Part shown: one piece after another, positions 1 through 9,218 of the stretch
How the letters are laid out: every line of letters begins with the position of its first letter
Position numbering within the stretch: position 1 is the stretch's first letter
Source: Pelagibius sp036570545
Lineage (GTDB): Bacteria > Pseudomonadota > Alphaproteobacteria > Kiloniellales > Kiloniellaceae
Direction: 5' to 3'
NCBI GenBank assembly: GCA_036570545.1
Contig: DATCXZ010000102.1
Location: forward strand, 1-36,876
Length of the DNA stretch: 36,876 nt
The notes under the pieces: model-generated
Database searches by the model: none
What the model saw: the letters and a program-made list of their open reading frames with translations, nothing else
What the model was told of the DNA's origin: nothing
Translations under genes and position numbers: made by a program

Positions 1-417
1 CCAGAAGGCGTCCGACCGACGCGCCGCCTGCCGCCGGACCTGCCGCTGCTCGGGCTGGTGGGCGGCGCCGCCGACTGGCTGTTCCTGCGCGACGACATCG
101 TCAGCCTCACGGTCAGCGCGGCCGGCGATCTCGCCGAGCGCCCCGCCGAGGAGATCGCCACCCTCATGTGGCGCGACACCGCCCGGGCGCTCGGCCTCGA
201 TCCGACGCCGGGCGCTTCCGATCAGCCGGTCGTCCGCATCGTCAAGGAGAAGCGGGCCACTCTGGCGCAGACCCCAGCGGCGCTGCGCCTGCGGCCGGGC
301 GTGCGCACCAGGTGGAGCAACCTGGCGCTGGCCGGCGACTGGATTGACACCGGCTATCCCGCCACCATCGAGTCGGCGGTGCGCTCCGGCGCCGCTGCGG
401 CAACGGCGCTCGCCTGA
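1..417 (+). CDS. hpnE: HpnE, squalene-forming FAD-dependent desaturase (3' end only)
   Basis: The frame is open from the first base, so only the last 138 residues are present and the start lies outside the window. HpnE is the FAD-dependent amine-oxidase/phytoene-desaturase-like enzyme that reduces hydroxysqualene to squalene in the HpnC-HpnD-HpnE route. The end of the protein carries the family's C-terminal FAD-binding signature, LALAGDWIDTGYPATIESAV, followed by a short Gly/Ala tail. It is followed 166 bases later by squalene-hopene cyclase on the same strand, which consumes its product. The assignment rests on the C-terminal motif plus context. A different member of the desaturase family is possible on sequence alone but unlikely beside shc. 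Confidence 0.88.
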   Translation, partial: PEGVRPTRRLPPDLPLLGLVGGAADWLFLRDDIVSLTVSAAGDLAERPAEEIATLMWRDTARALGLDPTPGASDQPVVRIVKEKRATLAQTPAALRLRPGVRTRWSNLALAGDWIDTGYPATIESAVRSGAAAATALA

Positions 418-583
418 GGCCGGCATCCGCGCTGGCGGCAGGGCTTGCAAGAGCGCCGCTGCTTGGTCAGTATTCTCACGGAATCCGCCGAATCGAAGGC
501 GGGGCGGGGGACGGAAAGACGCTGAACGGAAGTCGCCGGGGATCCGACATCCACCTCAAGAGGCCTTGCCGCCTGAAGGCACA

Positions 584-2569
584 ATGACAAGCAGTACCGT
601 AGCCAGAGACCGGGACCCTGCGCCCGCCCCTGTTGCCGCTCCGCTTCCCGACCTCGACGCCGTCGACGCGCTGGTCGGCGAGATGCGCGCGGCCTTGAAA
701 GCCGAGCAGCGCGCCGACGGCCACTGGCTGTTCGAGCTGGAAGCCGACGCCACCATCCCGGCGGAATACATCTTCCTGCAGCATTTCCTGGGCCAGGTCG
801 ACACGCCGACGTTCCGCGCGATCGAGCCCAAGATCGCCAACCACCTGCGCGCCATCCAGGGCGGCCACGGCGGCTGGCCGCTGTTCCATGACGGCGACAT
901 GGACCTGAGCGCCAGCGTGAAGGCCTACTTCGCCCTGAAGCTGGCCGGCGACGACCCCGAGGCGGCACACATGGAGCGCGCCCGCGCCGCCATCCTGGCC
1001 GCCGGCGGCGCTGCCCAGAGCAACGTCTTCACCCGCATCGCCCTCGCCCTCTTCGGGCAGGTGCCGTGGCGTGCGGTGCCGGAGATGCCGGTCGAGATCA
1101 TGCTGCTGCCGCGCTGGTTCCCCTTCCATCTGTCGAAGGTGTCGTACTGGTCGCGCACGGTGATCGCGCCGCTGCTGGTGGTCATGGATCGCAAGCCGCG
1201 GGCGGCCAATCCGCGCGGCGTGTCGATCCGCGAGCTGTTCCGCGACGACCCGGCGCGCGAGACCTACAACATGAACGCCAGCGGCAGTCCGCTCGGCGCC
1301 ATCTTCGCCGGCATCGACCGGGTGCTGCGGCTCAGCGATCCGCTGCGCCCGCGCGGCAGGCGCCAGAAGGCGATCGAGACCGCCATGGACTTCGTGAAGG
1401 AGCGCCTCAACGGCGAGGACGGCCTGGGCGGCATCTTCCCTGCCATGGCCAATGCCGCCATGGCCTTCCACGTGCTGGGCTACGACTGGAACGATCCCGA
1501 CTACCGGCTGACCCGCGAGGCGATCGACCGCCTGCTGTTCCAACGCGACGCGGACACCGTCACCTGCCAGCCCTGCCTGTCGCCGATCTGGGACACCTGC
1601 CTGGCCGCCCATGCCATGCTGGAGGCGGGCGAACCGGGCAACAGCGACAGCTTCACCCGTGCCTTCGACTGGCTGCTCGCGCGCGAGATCACCGAGGTGC
1701 GCGGCGACTGGGCCTGGCGGCGCGCCGACGCGCCGATCGGCGGCTGGCCTTTCCAGTACAACAACGCCCACTATCCCGATGTCGACGACTCCGCGGTCGT
1801 GGTGATGGCGATGGACCGCGCCGGCTCCGCGGTCAGCAAGCCGGCGATGGAGCGTGCGGCCAAGTGGATCATCGCCATGCAGAGCCGCAACGGCGGCTGG
1901 GGCGCCTTCGACGCCGACAATGCCTTCGAGTACCTGAACCACATCCCCTTCGCCGACCACGGCGCGCTCCTCGACCCGCCGACAGCAGACGTCTCGGCGC
2001 GCTGCCTCTCGATGCTGGCGCAGCTCGGCTACGGGCGAGACCACACCGTGGTGCGCCGCGGCCTCGACTACCTGTGCCGCGAGCAGGAGGCCGATGGCTC
2101 GTGGTACGGCCGCTGGGGCGTGAACTACGTCTACGGCACCTGGTCGGCGCTCTGCGCCTTCAACGCCTGCGGCGAGGATCCCTCGGCGCCCCACGTCCGC
2201 AAGGCGGTGGCCTGGCTGGAGAGCCGCCAGCAGCCCGACGGCGGCTGGGGCGAGGACTGCGCCACCTACTGGGCGGAACGGCGCAGCGAAGCCAAGGCCT
2301 CGACCGCCTCGCAGACCGCCTGGGCGCTGCTCGGCCTGATGGCCGCCGGCGAGGTCGACAGCGACGCTGTGCGCCGCGGTATCGCCTTCCTGCAGCAGCA
2401 GCCGCGAGAGGGCGCGCGCTGGGCCGAGGACTACTGGACCGGCAACGGCTTCCCGCGGGTTTTCTATCTGAAGTACCACGGCTACAGCGCCTACTTCCCG
2501 CTCTGGGCGCTCGCGCGCTACCGCAACCTGCGGCGCAGCAACAAGCGCCGCGTCAGCCACGGCATGTAA
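584..2569 (+). CDS. shc: Squalene-hopene cyclase
   Basis: This 661-residue protein cyclises squalene to hopene/hopanol at the membrane surface. It carries the catalytic acid motif DVDD at residues 399-402, matching the DXDD motif of class II triterpene cyclases. It also has several QW-type repeats, including QSRNGGWGAF, QEADGSWYGRWGVNYVYGTW and RQQPDGGWGED, and its length matches the family. The frame is open upstream to about 344, but that stretch is Arg/Pro-rich and unlike the family. I chose the ATG at 584, which follows GAAGG and gives the usual short N-terminal tail before the LVGEMRAALKAEQ region. It lies downstream of hpnE and is probably transcribed with it. The 166-base leader shows no clear motif. 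A MITE-like element begins 26 bases after the stop. Confidence 0.97.
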   Translation: MTSSTVARDRDPAPAPVAAPLPDLDAVDALVGEMRAALKAEQRADGHWLFELEADATIPAEYIFLQHFLGQVDTPTFRAIEPKIANHLRAIQGGHGGWPLFHDGDMDLSASVKAYFALKLAGDDPEAAHMERARAAILAAGGAAQSNVFTRIALALFGQVPWRAVPEMPVEIMLLPRWFPFHLSKVSYWSRTVIAPLLVVMDRKPRAANPRGVSIRELFRDDPARETYNMNASGSPLGAIFAGIDRVLRLSDPLRPRGRRQKAIETAMDFVKERLNGEDGLGGIFPAMANAAMAFHVLGYDWNDPDYRLTREAIDRLLFQRDADTVTCQPCLSPIWDTCLAAHAMLEAGEPGNSDSFTRAFDWLLAREITEVRGDWAWRRADAPIGGWPFQYNNAHYPDVDDSAVVVMAMDRAGSAVSKPAMERAAKWIIAMQSRNGGWGAFDADNAFEYLNHIPFADHGALLDPPTADVSARCLSMLAQLGYGRDHTVVRRGLDYLCREQEADGSWYGRWGVNYVYGTWSALCAFNACGEDPSAPHVRKAVAWLESRQQPDGGWGEDCATYWAERRSEAKASTASQTAWALLGLMAAGEVDSDAVRRGIAFLQQQPREGARWAEDYWTGNGFPRVFYLKYHGYSAYFPLWALARYRNLRRSNKRRVSHGM

Positions 2570-2595
2570 GGACGTGGACTCTCCCAGGGCCGGCC

Positions 2596-2789
2596 CTAGC
2601 GTGTGCGCACATCGGTTGCAGCGATCGCACCAACGGCGCCACCAACGCTTATCGTTACCCTCGGCCTTGAGCCGAGGGTCCAGAGCCACCGCTCGAACCC
2701 TTGTCCCTGGATCCCGGCTCGCGCTCGCTGCCGCTCGCTTGGCCGGGATGACGGCCTGAGTCAACGACAGAGATGTGTGCACACGTTAG
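2596..2789. repeat. MITE-like palindromic element, copy A1
   Basis: This 194-base element is bounded by terminal inverted repeats at 2596-2613 (CTAGCGTGTGCGCACATC) and 2772-2789, which match at 16 of 18 positions. Inside are a perfect 9-bp hairpin (ACCCTCGGC, loop CTTGA, 2657-2679) and a second palindrome around ATCCCGGC...GCCGGGAT (about 2710-2750). Its left half aligns with copy A3 at 34459-34573 and its right half with copy A2 at 20649-20917. No transposase gene is present, so it would be non-autonomous. The right terminal repeat contains the start codon of hpnG (2773). The element boundaries are inferred from these alignments made by eye. Confidence 0.75.
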
Positions 2790-3474
2790 CCGGATCGGCG
2801 CCAGGGCCGGTGTCGTCACCGGGCTCGCCTCGGAGGTCATCGTCGCGAGCGCCCTGGTCGGCCAGGATGCGCTGTCCGTGCGTGTCGTCTGCGCCGGCGC
2901 CAGCGGTATGCGCGCCGCCGCGCTGGCGCGCGAGCTGGTCGAGGAGGGTGTCAAGGCGCTCTTGAGCTTCGGCATCGCCGGCGCGCTGGTGCCCGATCTC
3001 GACTGCGGCGAGCTCATTGTCGCCGAGACTGTGCGTGGCTCCGACGGCCGAGACTATCCCTGCAACGGCGATTGGCACCGGACGCTGGCAGCCCGGCTGA
3101 GCGAGGCTGGCCTTACCCACCGCAGTGGCGCACTGCTTGGCACGTCCCGCGTCCTGCGCGATGCGGCGGACAAGCAGGCGGCGCACCGCGACAGCGGCTG
3201 CCTTGCGGTCGACATGGAATCCGGCGCCGTCGCCACCGTCGCCGCCGAGGCGGGCCTGCCCTTCCTCGCCGTGCGGGCGGTGGCCGACCGCGCTGACGAC
3301 GCGCTTCCTGCCCTGGTGGAGCATGCGGTGAAGCCGGACGGCATGCCTGCCGTCGGCCGCACCCTGGCGGCCATGCTGAAGAACCCCACGCAGATTCCGG
3401 CGACGCTCAGGCTTGCGCGCCGCAGCAACCTCGCGCTCGCCAGCCTGCGTCGCCTCGACCCGATGAAGGACGCG

Positions 3475-3492
<18 letters not shown>
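2773..3492 (+). CDS. hpnG: HpnG, hopanoid-associated nucleoside phosphorylase
   Basis: This 239-residue protein has the nucleoside-phosphorylase fold signature: an N-terminal GVVTGLASE strand, LLSFGIAGALVPDLDCGELIV near residue 60, and the VDMESGAVA substrate loop. HpnG removes adenine from adenosyl-hopane to give ribosylhopane, acting directly after HpnH. The ATG at 2773 is the only usable start: an in-frame stop lies at 2749 and the conserved GVVTGL motif begins at about residue 13. That ATG and the first few codons lie inside the right terminal repeat of the MITE-like element, so the N-terminus (MCAHV) appears to derive from it. No strong ribosome binding site precedes it. The 3' end overlaps convergent hpnH by 18 bases. 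Confidence 0.93.
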
Positions 3493-4623
<1,131 letters not shown>

Positions 4624-4824
4624 GATGCCTCTCCGAGAGGTGCGAGGGGAACGTCGTTTGTGGGGACCCCAAGTCCGCGCACAGTCTAATGATTTCGGGT
4701 CGCAACACCACCCCCGAAAGTTTGGGGTCTTGTGCCGCCGGGCGCCGAAAGCGCTTGTGCAAGGCCCTCGCCGGGTACATCTGTTCAGAGCCAGCCTGCC
4801 AAGGAGCGCCCAAAAGGACTGCCC
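4624..4824. promoter_or_regulatory. Divergent hpnH/hpnM intergenic region with inverted repeats
   Basis: These 201 bases separate two divergently transcribed hopanoid genes and should hold both promoters. Two short palindromes are visible: TGGGGACCCCA at 4661-4671 and CCCCGAAAGTTTGGGG around 4712-4727. The stretch between them is less GC-rich than the flanks. The palindromes could be operator sites, but no regulator family can be named from them. I could not place convincing -35/-10 boxes. Confidence 0.35.
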
Positions 4825-5436
4825 ATGACGCGCCTTTGCCTGACAGCCCTCCTGCTCGCCGCCCAGCTTTTCGCCGCGCCCGCCGCCCGGGCCGGCGAGA
4901 CCCCCGTGGCGACGGTCGAGCGGCTGAACGTGGCCTTGCTGGAGTCGATGAAGAACGCCGACGAACTCGGCTACCGGGGCCGCTATGAGGCGCTGGCCCC
5001 CGTCCTTCGAGAGACTTTCGATTTTCCGGCCATGGCGCGCGTCGTGATCGGTGGGCACTGGAGCGGCGTCAGTGACGCCCAGCAGCAAGCCTTTATCGAC
5101 GCCTTCACGGACTACAGCATCGGTGTTTTCGCCAGCCGCTTCGACGGCTACGAGGGCGAACGCTTCGAGGTGCTCGGCGAGCAGCCGGCGCGGCGCGGTG
5201 CCGTCCTGGTGGAGAACCAGATCGTGAGAAGCGATGGGGAGCCGGTGGCGATCAACTATCTGACACGGCCGGACGGGAACGGCACCAACTGGCGCATCGT
5301 CGACACCATCCTCGGCGGCAGCGCCTCCGAGCTCGCCAGCCGCCGTGCCGAATATGACGGCCTCTTCAAAAAGCTCGGCATCGACGGCGTCACCCGGGCG
5401 CTGAGGGACAAGACCGCCAAGCTGGCGGACGGCTGA
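4825..5436 (+). CDS. hpnM: HpnM, MlaC/Ttg2D-family periplasmic lipid-transport protein
   Basis: This 203-residue protein of the MlaC/toluene-tolerance family is found in hopanoid clusters and is thought to carry hopanoids from inner to outer membrane with the RND protein HpnN, which is not in this window. Residues 1-23 form a clear Sec signal peptide (MTRLCLTALLLAAQLFAAPA, then cleavage after ARA). The mature part contains the family pattern FDFPAMARVVIGGHWSGVSDAQQQ followed by VDTILGG. The ATG at 4825 is preceded by AAAAGGA at a suitable distance; an upstream in-frame extension lacks signal-peptide character. Large palindromes that may end transcription follow the gene. Confidence 0.9.
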   Translation: MTRLCLTALLLAAQLFAAPAARAGETPVATVERLNVALLESMKNADELGYRGRYEALAPVLRETFDFPAMARVVIGGHWSGVSDAQQQAFIDAFTDYSIGVFASRFDGYEGERFEVLGEQPARRGAVLVENQIVRSDGEPVAINYLTRPDGNGTNWRIVDTILGGSASELASRRAEYDGLFKKLGIDGVTRALRDKTAKLADG

Positions 5437-5492
5437 GCCGCGCGAAAGCCCCCGCCGCTAATTCCTCTCGGTCGCCGGCAGCGGGCAGGGCC

Positions 5493-5556
5493 TAGAGCAG
5501 ATCAGGGTCGGATGGAATCGCCGGAGGCGATCCACCGACCCTGTGAATCTGCTCTA
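5493..5556. repeat. 64-base extragenic palindrome B1
   Basis: A long hairpin with outer arms TAGAGCAGAT / ATCTGCTCTA, middle arms CAGGGTCGG / CCGACCCTG, and an inner near-match around AATCGCC / GGCGAT with a GGAG-type tip. It lies between the convergent ends of hpnM and the MDR oxidoreductase, so it could act as a bidirectional terminator. No T-tract is present, so factor-independent termination is uncertain. Confidence 0.75.
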
Positions 5557-5567
5557 CCCTTTTGAAG

Positions 5568-5631
5568 TAGATCGGATTCACATTGTTAGGTGGAACCGCG
5601 CCGCGGTTCCGCCTGACAATGATCCGATCTA
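5568..5631. repeat. 64-base extragenic palindrome B2
   Basis: A second long palindrome 11 bases after B1, with arms beginning TAGATCGGAT and ending ATCCGATCTA and a GGAACCGC / GCGGTTCC core. The arms match with only a few mismatches over about 30 bases. Its last three bases are the stop codon of the minus-strand oxidoreductase, so the element overlaps a coding end. Confidence 0.75.
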
Positions 5632-6633
5632 GATCTCGATCACCAGCTTGCCGAAGTGCCCCGCCGCCTTCATGGCCCGATAGGCCTCCGGTGCCGCGTC
5701 GAAGGCGAAGCTGCGGTCGATCACCGGACGCAGGCCGGCGGCCGCGACGGCGCGATTCATGGCGCGGAAGAGGTTGCGCGAGCCGACGTAGATGCCCTGC
5801 AGGGTCAGGGACTTTCTCATGATCGGCAGCGGGTTCACGGTGCCGCCGGCCAGCACGCCGATGAAGCCGATGGTGCCGGCGATGCGGGTGGCGGCGATGG
5901 ACTTCTCCAGCGTGCCGGCGCCGCCGACCTCCACCGTCAGGTCGACGCCGCGCCCCTCGGTCATCTCCAACACCGCCTTCTCCCAATCCGGCGTTCGCCG
6001 GTAGTTCACGGTCTGCCAGGCGCCGAGCGCGCGGGCCCGCTCCAGCTTCTCGTCGCTCGACGAGGTGACGATGGTGCGGGCGCCCATCAGGGTGGCGAAC
6101 TGCAGGGCGAAGATGGAAACGCCGCCGGTGCCCAACAGCAGCACCGTGTCGCCAGCCTTCAGCCGTCCGACGTCGACCAGGGCGCGCCAGGCCGTCAGCC
6201 CGGCGCAGGGCAGCGTTGCCGCCTCGGCGAAGCTCAGGTGGTCGGGGACCTTCACCAGTCCCGCTTCCTTCAGGTTCGCCTCCTCGGCCAGCACGCCGTC
6301 GAGCTCGCCGCCCAGCGCCGAGGCCATGGCCTCTGCCGTGCAGGGGCCGTCGGTCCAGTTCTGGAAGAAGCAGCTCGCGACCCGGTCGCCGACAGCGAAC
6401 TCGGTGACACCGGCGCCGACCGCCAGCACCTCGCCCGCGCCGTCGGAGTTGGGGATGCGCGGCAGCGCGATGTTGCGGCCGGCCGGGTCGCCGATCACAG
6501 AGAGGTCACGGTAGTTGATCGCATTGGCACGCAGGCGCACGCGCACCTCACCCGGCCCGGGATCCGGCAGATCCAGGCGCGCCTGCTCCAGGCCGTCGAT
6601 GCCATCCGTCGTCTGTATCTGCCAGGTCTTCAT
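5629..6633 (-). CDS. Zinc-independent MDR-family alcohol dehydrogenase/quinone oxidoreductase
   Basis: This 334-residue medium-chain dehydrogenase/reductase has a GroES-like N-terminal half (NAINYRDLSVIGD, residues about 36-48) and a Rossmann NAD(P)-binding half with LLLGTGGVSIFALQFA near residue 165. It lacks the structural zinc Cys cluster of classical alcohol dehydrogenases, so it fits the NADPH:quinone or enone reductase branch. The substrate cannot be told from sequence. The ATG at 6633 has a strong GGAGGCGAGGAGG Shine-Dalgarno region just upstream. The stop lies in palindrome B2. It diverges from the lysine aminomutase gene and is not obviously related to either neighbouring pathway. 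Confidence 0.88.
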   Translation of the reverse strand: MKTWQIQTTDGIDGLEQARLDLPDPGPGEVRVRLRANAINYRDLSVIGDPAGRNIALPRIPNSDGAGEVLAVGAGVTEFAVGDRVASCFFQNWTDGPCTAEAMASALGGELDGVLAEEANLKEAGLVKVPDHLSFAEAATLPCAGLTAWRALVDVGRLKAGDTVLLLGTGGVSIFALQFATLMGARTIVTSSSDEKLERARALGAWQTVNYRRTPDWEKAVLEMTEGRGVDLTVEVGGAGTLEKSIAATRIAGTIGFIGVLAGGTVNPLPIMRKSLTLQGIYVGSRNLFRAMNRAVAAAGLRPVIDRSFAFDAAPEAYRAMKAAGHFGKLVIEI

Positions 6634-6707
6634 GGTTCCTCCTCGCCTCCTGTCGCTTGCGCCCGATCATAACCGGCGACGTTTACCGATCGTTGTCAAA
6701 ATACCTC

Positions 6708-6736
6708 TTGAAAAGGTTTGCGAGTTGATCAATTAG
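6708..6736 (+). promoter_or_regulatory. Candidate promoter of the kamA cluster
   Basis: Within an unusually AT-rich stretch (about 6660-6760) TTGAAA at 6708-6713 is followed after 17 bases by AATTAG, a weak -10 match. The position, about 80 bases before the chosen kamA start, is sensible. The -10 box matches the consensus at only three of six bases, so this is a tentative call. Confidence 0.22.
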
Positions 6737-6813
6737 ATTCTCCGTCAACGGTGTGGTGTCAGAATCGACGATCTTCGCGCGACGACCCCCGTGACTTTTG
6801 GATTGACCAGGAC

Positions 6814-8214
6814 ATGGACGATCTTCAGGCTCCCCCTTCGGAGCCTCCCGGTTCGGGCTCCGAACCGACTTCCGATCCCCTCAAATCGATATCGCTGACT
6901 TCCACGGCTCCCTGGCCGCCCGAATTGCGCCCGGGGGAAGGGCAGCTCGTGCGGCCGTTCGAGGCGCGCCAGCGGACCGAGCGCTTCCCGCAGGGTGCGG
7001 ACACCCGCGCCTTCCGGCGCCGCTTCTTCCCCGAGGCCACGCCCGAGGAATGGAACGACTGGCGCTGGCAACTGCGCAATCGCATCCGCTCGCTGGCCCA
7101 CCTGGAGCGGATCTTCCAGCTCTCCGACGACGAGCACAGCGCCATCTCTCGCCACAAGGGCTCGCTGCCGGTCGGCATCACGCCCTACTACGCCAGTCTG
7201 ATGAGCCGCGACGACGCCGAGGAGCCGCTGCGCCGCACGCACATCCCGGTCGGCCAGGAGTACCTGCGTACGCCCGGCGAGGCTGACGATCCCCTGGGCG
7301 AGGACCACGACACCAAGACGCCCGGCCTGGTGCATCGCTACCCGGACCGCGTCCTCTTCCTCACCACCGGCTTCTGCTCGACCTACTGCCGCTACTGCAC
7401 CCGCTCGCGCATGGTGGGCGAGGCCGGCGGCGAGTACCAGTTCTCGACCCGGCAGTGGGAGCAGGCTCTCGGCTACATCGAGGCGCACCCGGAGATCCGC
7501 GACGTGCTGCTGTCCGGCGGCGACCCCCTGACCATCGCCGACGAGAAGCTCGACTACCTGCTCGGCCGCCTCCGCCGGATCAAGCACGTCGAGTTCATCC
7601 GCCTCGGCACCAAGGTGCCGACGGTGTTGCCGATGCGCATCACCCGCGGGCTGACCCGGATGCTGCGCAAGCACCATCCGCTGTGGATGAGCATACACGT
7701 GACCCATCCCAAGGAGCTGACCCCGGAGGCGACCGAGGCGTACACCCGGCTGGCCGACGCCGGCATCCCGCTGGGCAGCCAGACTGTGCTGCTGAAGGGC
7801 ATCAACGACACGGTCGACACCATGAAGGCCATGGTGCACGGCCTGCTGATGCGCCGGGTGAAGCCCTACTACCTCTACCAGTGCGACCCGATCACCGGCT
7901 CGTCCCACTTCCGCACCCCGGTCGAGAAGGGCATCGAGATCATCGAGGGCCTGCGCGGCCACACCACCGGCTATGCCGTGCCGCAGTACGTGATCGACGC
8001 GCCCAAGGGCGGCGGCAAGATCCCCCTGCTGCCCGACTACATCGTCGGGCGCGACGGCGACGACCTGCTGCTGCGCAACTTCGAAGGCGGTGTCTATCGC
8101 TATCCCGATCCCGGCGGCCAGATCGGTGCCGACAAGACGGCCGTCGGCAAGACGGGGGCCGGCAAGAAACGCCGCTCGAAGAGCGGGGAGGCCCGCCGAT
8201 GCGCGTCGGCTTGA
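6814..8214 (+). CDS. kamA: L-lysine 2,3-aminomutase (KamA-type radical SAM/PLP enzyme)
   Basis: The enzyme interconverts L-lysine and beta-lysine using a 4Fe-4S cluster, SAM and PLP. The 466-residue product has the cluster motif CSTYCRYC (C188, C192, C195) and the PLP-lysine motif DAPKGGGK with K402. Two acidic residues correspond to those that bind the substrate side-chain amine in Clostridium LAM: D358 in YLYQCDPITG and D395, exactly seven residues before K402. Both retained argue for lysine rather than glutamate. The N-terminus is Pro/Ser-rich and the tail is a basic, low-complexity Lys/Gly/Arg segment. The ATG at 6814 follows ACCAGGAC; in-frame alternatives extend up to a TTG at 6718. The next gene starts 16 bases before this stop. 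EpmB, the EF-P-modifying paralogue, is less likely because no epmA or efp is nearby and the protein is longer. Confidence 0.93.
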   Translation: MDDLQAPPSEPPGSGSEPTSDPLKSISLTSTAPWPPELRPGEGQLVRPFEARQRTERFPQGADTRAFRRRFFPEATPEEWNDWRWQLRNRIRSLAHLERIFQLSDDEHSAISRHKGSLPVGITPYYASLMSRDDAEEPLRRTHIPVGQEYLRTPGEADDPLGEDHDTKTPGLVHRYPDRVLFLTTGFCSTYCRYCTRSRMVGEAGGEYQFSTRQWEQALGYIEAHPEIRDVLLSGGDPLTIADEKLDYLLGRLRRIKHVEFIRLGTKVPTVLPMRITRGLTRMLRKHHPLWMSIHVTHPKELTPEATEAYTRLADAGIPLGSQTVLLKGINDTVDTMKAMVHGLLMRRVKPYYLYQCDPITGSSHFRTPVEKGIEIIEGLRGHTTGYAVPQYVIDAPKGGGKIPLLPDYIVGRDGDDLLLRNFEGGVYRYPDPGGQIGADKTAVGKTGAGKKRRSKSGEARRCASA

Positions 8215-9218
8215 CCTATGACCTGCGCGACGACTATCTGGCCCTCGGCGGGTTCTCCGAAACGGCCCTGGCGGAGTTCGACTCGCCGGAGACCATCGAC
8301 GCCCTGGAGCACGCGCTGACCGCCAACGGCTGCCGTGTGGAGCGCATTGGCCACATCCGCAGCCTCGCCGGCCGTCTCGTCGCCGGCGAAAGCTGGGACC
8401 TCGTCTTCAACATCTGCGAGGGACTTGCGGGGCGCAACCGCGAGGCCCAGGTGCCGGCGCTGCTCGAGGCCTATAACGTCCCCTACGTCTTCTCCGATCC
8501 GCTGACCCTGTCGGTGACGCTGGACAAGGCAGTCGCCAAGCGCCTGGTGCGCGAGGCCGGCCTGCCGACGGCGCCCTTCGCGGTCATCGAGTCCGATGCC
8601 GACGCGCGCGCCTGTCCGCTGCCGTACCCGCTGTTCGTGAAACCGCTGGCGGAGGGCACCGGCAAAGGCTGCGAACGCGCCTCCAAGGTGACCGACCGCA
8701 AGGCCCTGGTCGCCGCCGCCCGCTCGCTGCGCGCGCGCTTCCATCAGCCGGCCATCGCCGAGACCTTCCTGCCCGGCCGCGAGTTCACCGTCGGCGTGGT
8801 CGGCAACGGCCCGACCGCACGGGTGGTCGCGGCGATGGAGATCGTGCTGCTGCAGAATGCCGACCCGGAGATCTACTCCTTCGAGAACAAGGAGCTCTGC
8901 GAGTCGCGCGTCGAGTACCGTCTGGCCGACGATGCCGAGGCACAGGCTGCCGCCGCCACGGCGCTGGCCGCCTATCGCACCCTCGGCTGCCGCGACGGCG
9001 GCCGCCTCGACCTGCGCTCGGACTCCGACGGCGTGCCGCAGTTCCTCGAAGTGAACCCGCTGGCCGGTCTGCATCCGACCCACTCCGACCTGCCGATCCT
9101 GGCGGCGCTCGCCGGCCTGCCCTACGAGCGGCTGATCGGCGAGATCCTGCAGGCGGCCAAGCTGCGCACCGGCGTGGGCCTCACGCAGACCAGGCGACGG
9201 CGGCGCATCCCGGCATGA
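8199..9218 (+). CDS. D-Ala-D-Ala ligase-like ATP-grasp enzyme 1
   Basis: This 339-residue protein has the Ddl-type ATP-grasp layout: a Rossmann-like N-terminal part (VGLTYDLRDDY, then DLVFNICEGLAGRNREAQVP), the ATP-binding FVKPLAEGTGKG (K148), and the metal-binding FLEVNPLAGLH with E284 and N286. True Ddl enzymes usually read E(V/I)N..PG(M/F)T here; the Ala-Gly-Leu-His variant and the KamA context suggest another acceptor. Enzymes of this fold join a carboxylate to an amine through an acyl phosphate. The ATG at 8199 follows GCGGGGAGG and overlaps kamA by 16 bases, indicating translational coupling. No mur or fts genes are nearby, so a peptidoglycan role is unlikely. The substrate is unknown. 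Confidence 0.88.
   Translation: MRVGLTYDLRDDYLALGGFSETALAEFDSPETIDALEHALTANGCRVERIGHIRSLAGRLVAGESWDLVFNICEGLAGRNREAQVPALLEAYNVPYVFSDPLTLSVTLDKAVAKRLVREAGLPTAPFAVIESDADARACPLPYPLFVKPLAEGTGKGCERASKVTDRKALVAAARSLRARFHQPAIAETFLPGREFTVGVVGNGPTARVVAAMEIVLLQNADPEIYSFENKELCESRVEYRLADDAEAQAAAATALAAYRTLGCRDGGRLDLRSDSDGVPQFLEVNPLAGLHPTHSDLPILAALAGLPYERLIGEILQAAKLRTGVGLTQTRRRRRIPA

Noticed and set aside
476..2782. A 768-codon minus-strand frame opposite shc
   Set aside because: shc is certain from its DXDD and QW motifs; the opposite frame has no domain and crosses the MITE-like element.
6814..8214. Assignment of the aminomutase as EpmB (EF-P modification)
   Set aside because: The protein is longer than EpmB, no epmA or efp is nearby, and it is coupled to ligase genes; this remains an alternative only if the context proves misleading.
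8199..9218. Housekeeping D-alanine-D-alanine ligase (ddl)
   Set aside because: No cell-wall genes are adjacent, the metal-binding loop differs from the usual NPGMT type, and a second related ligase follows immediately.
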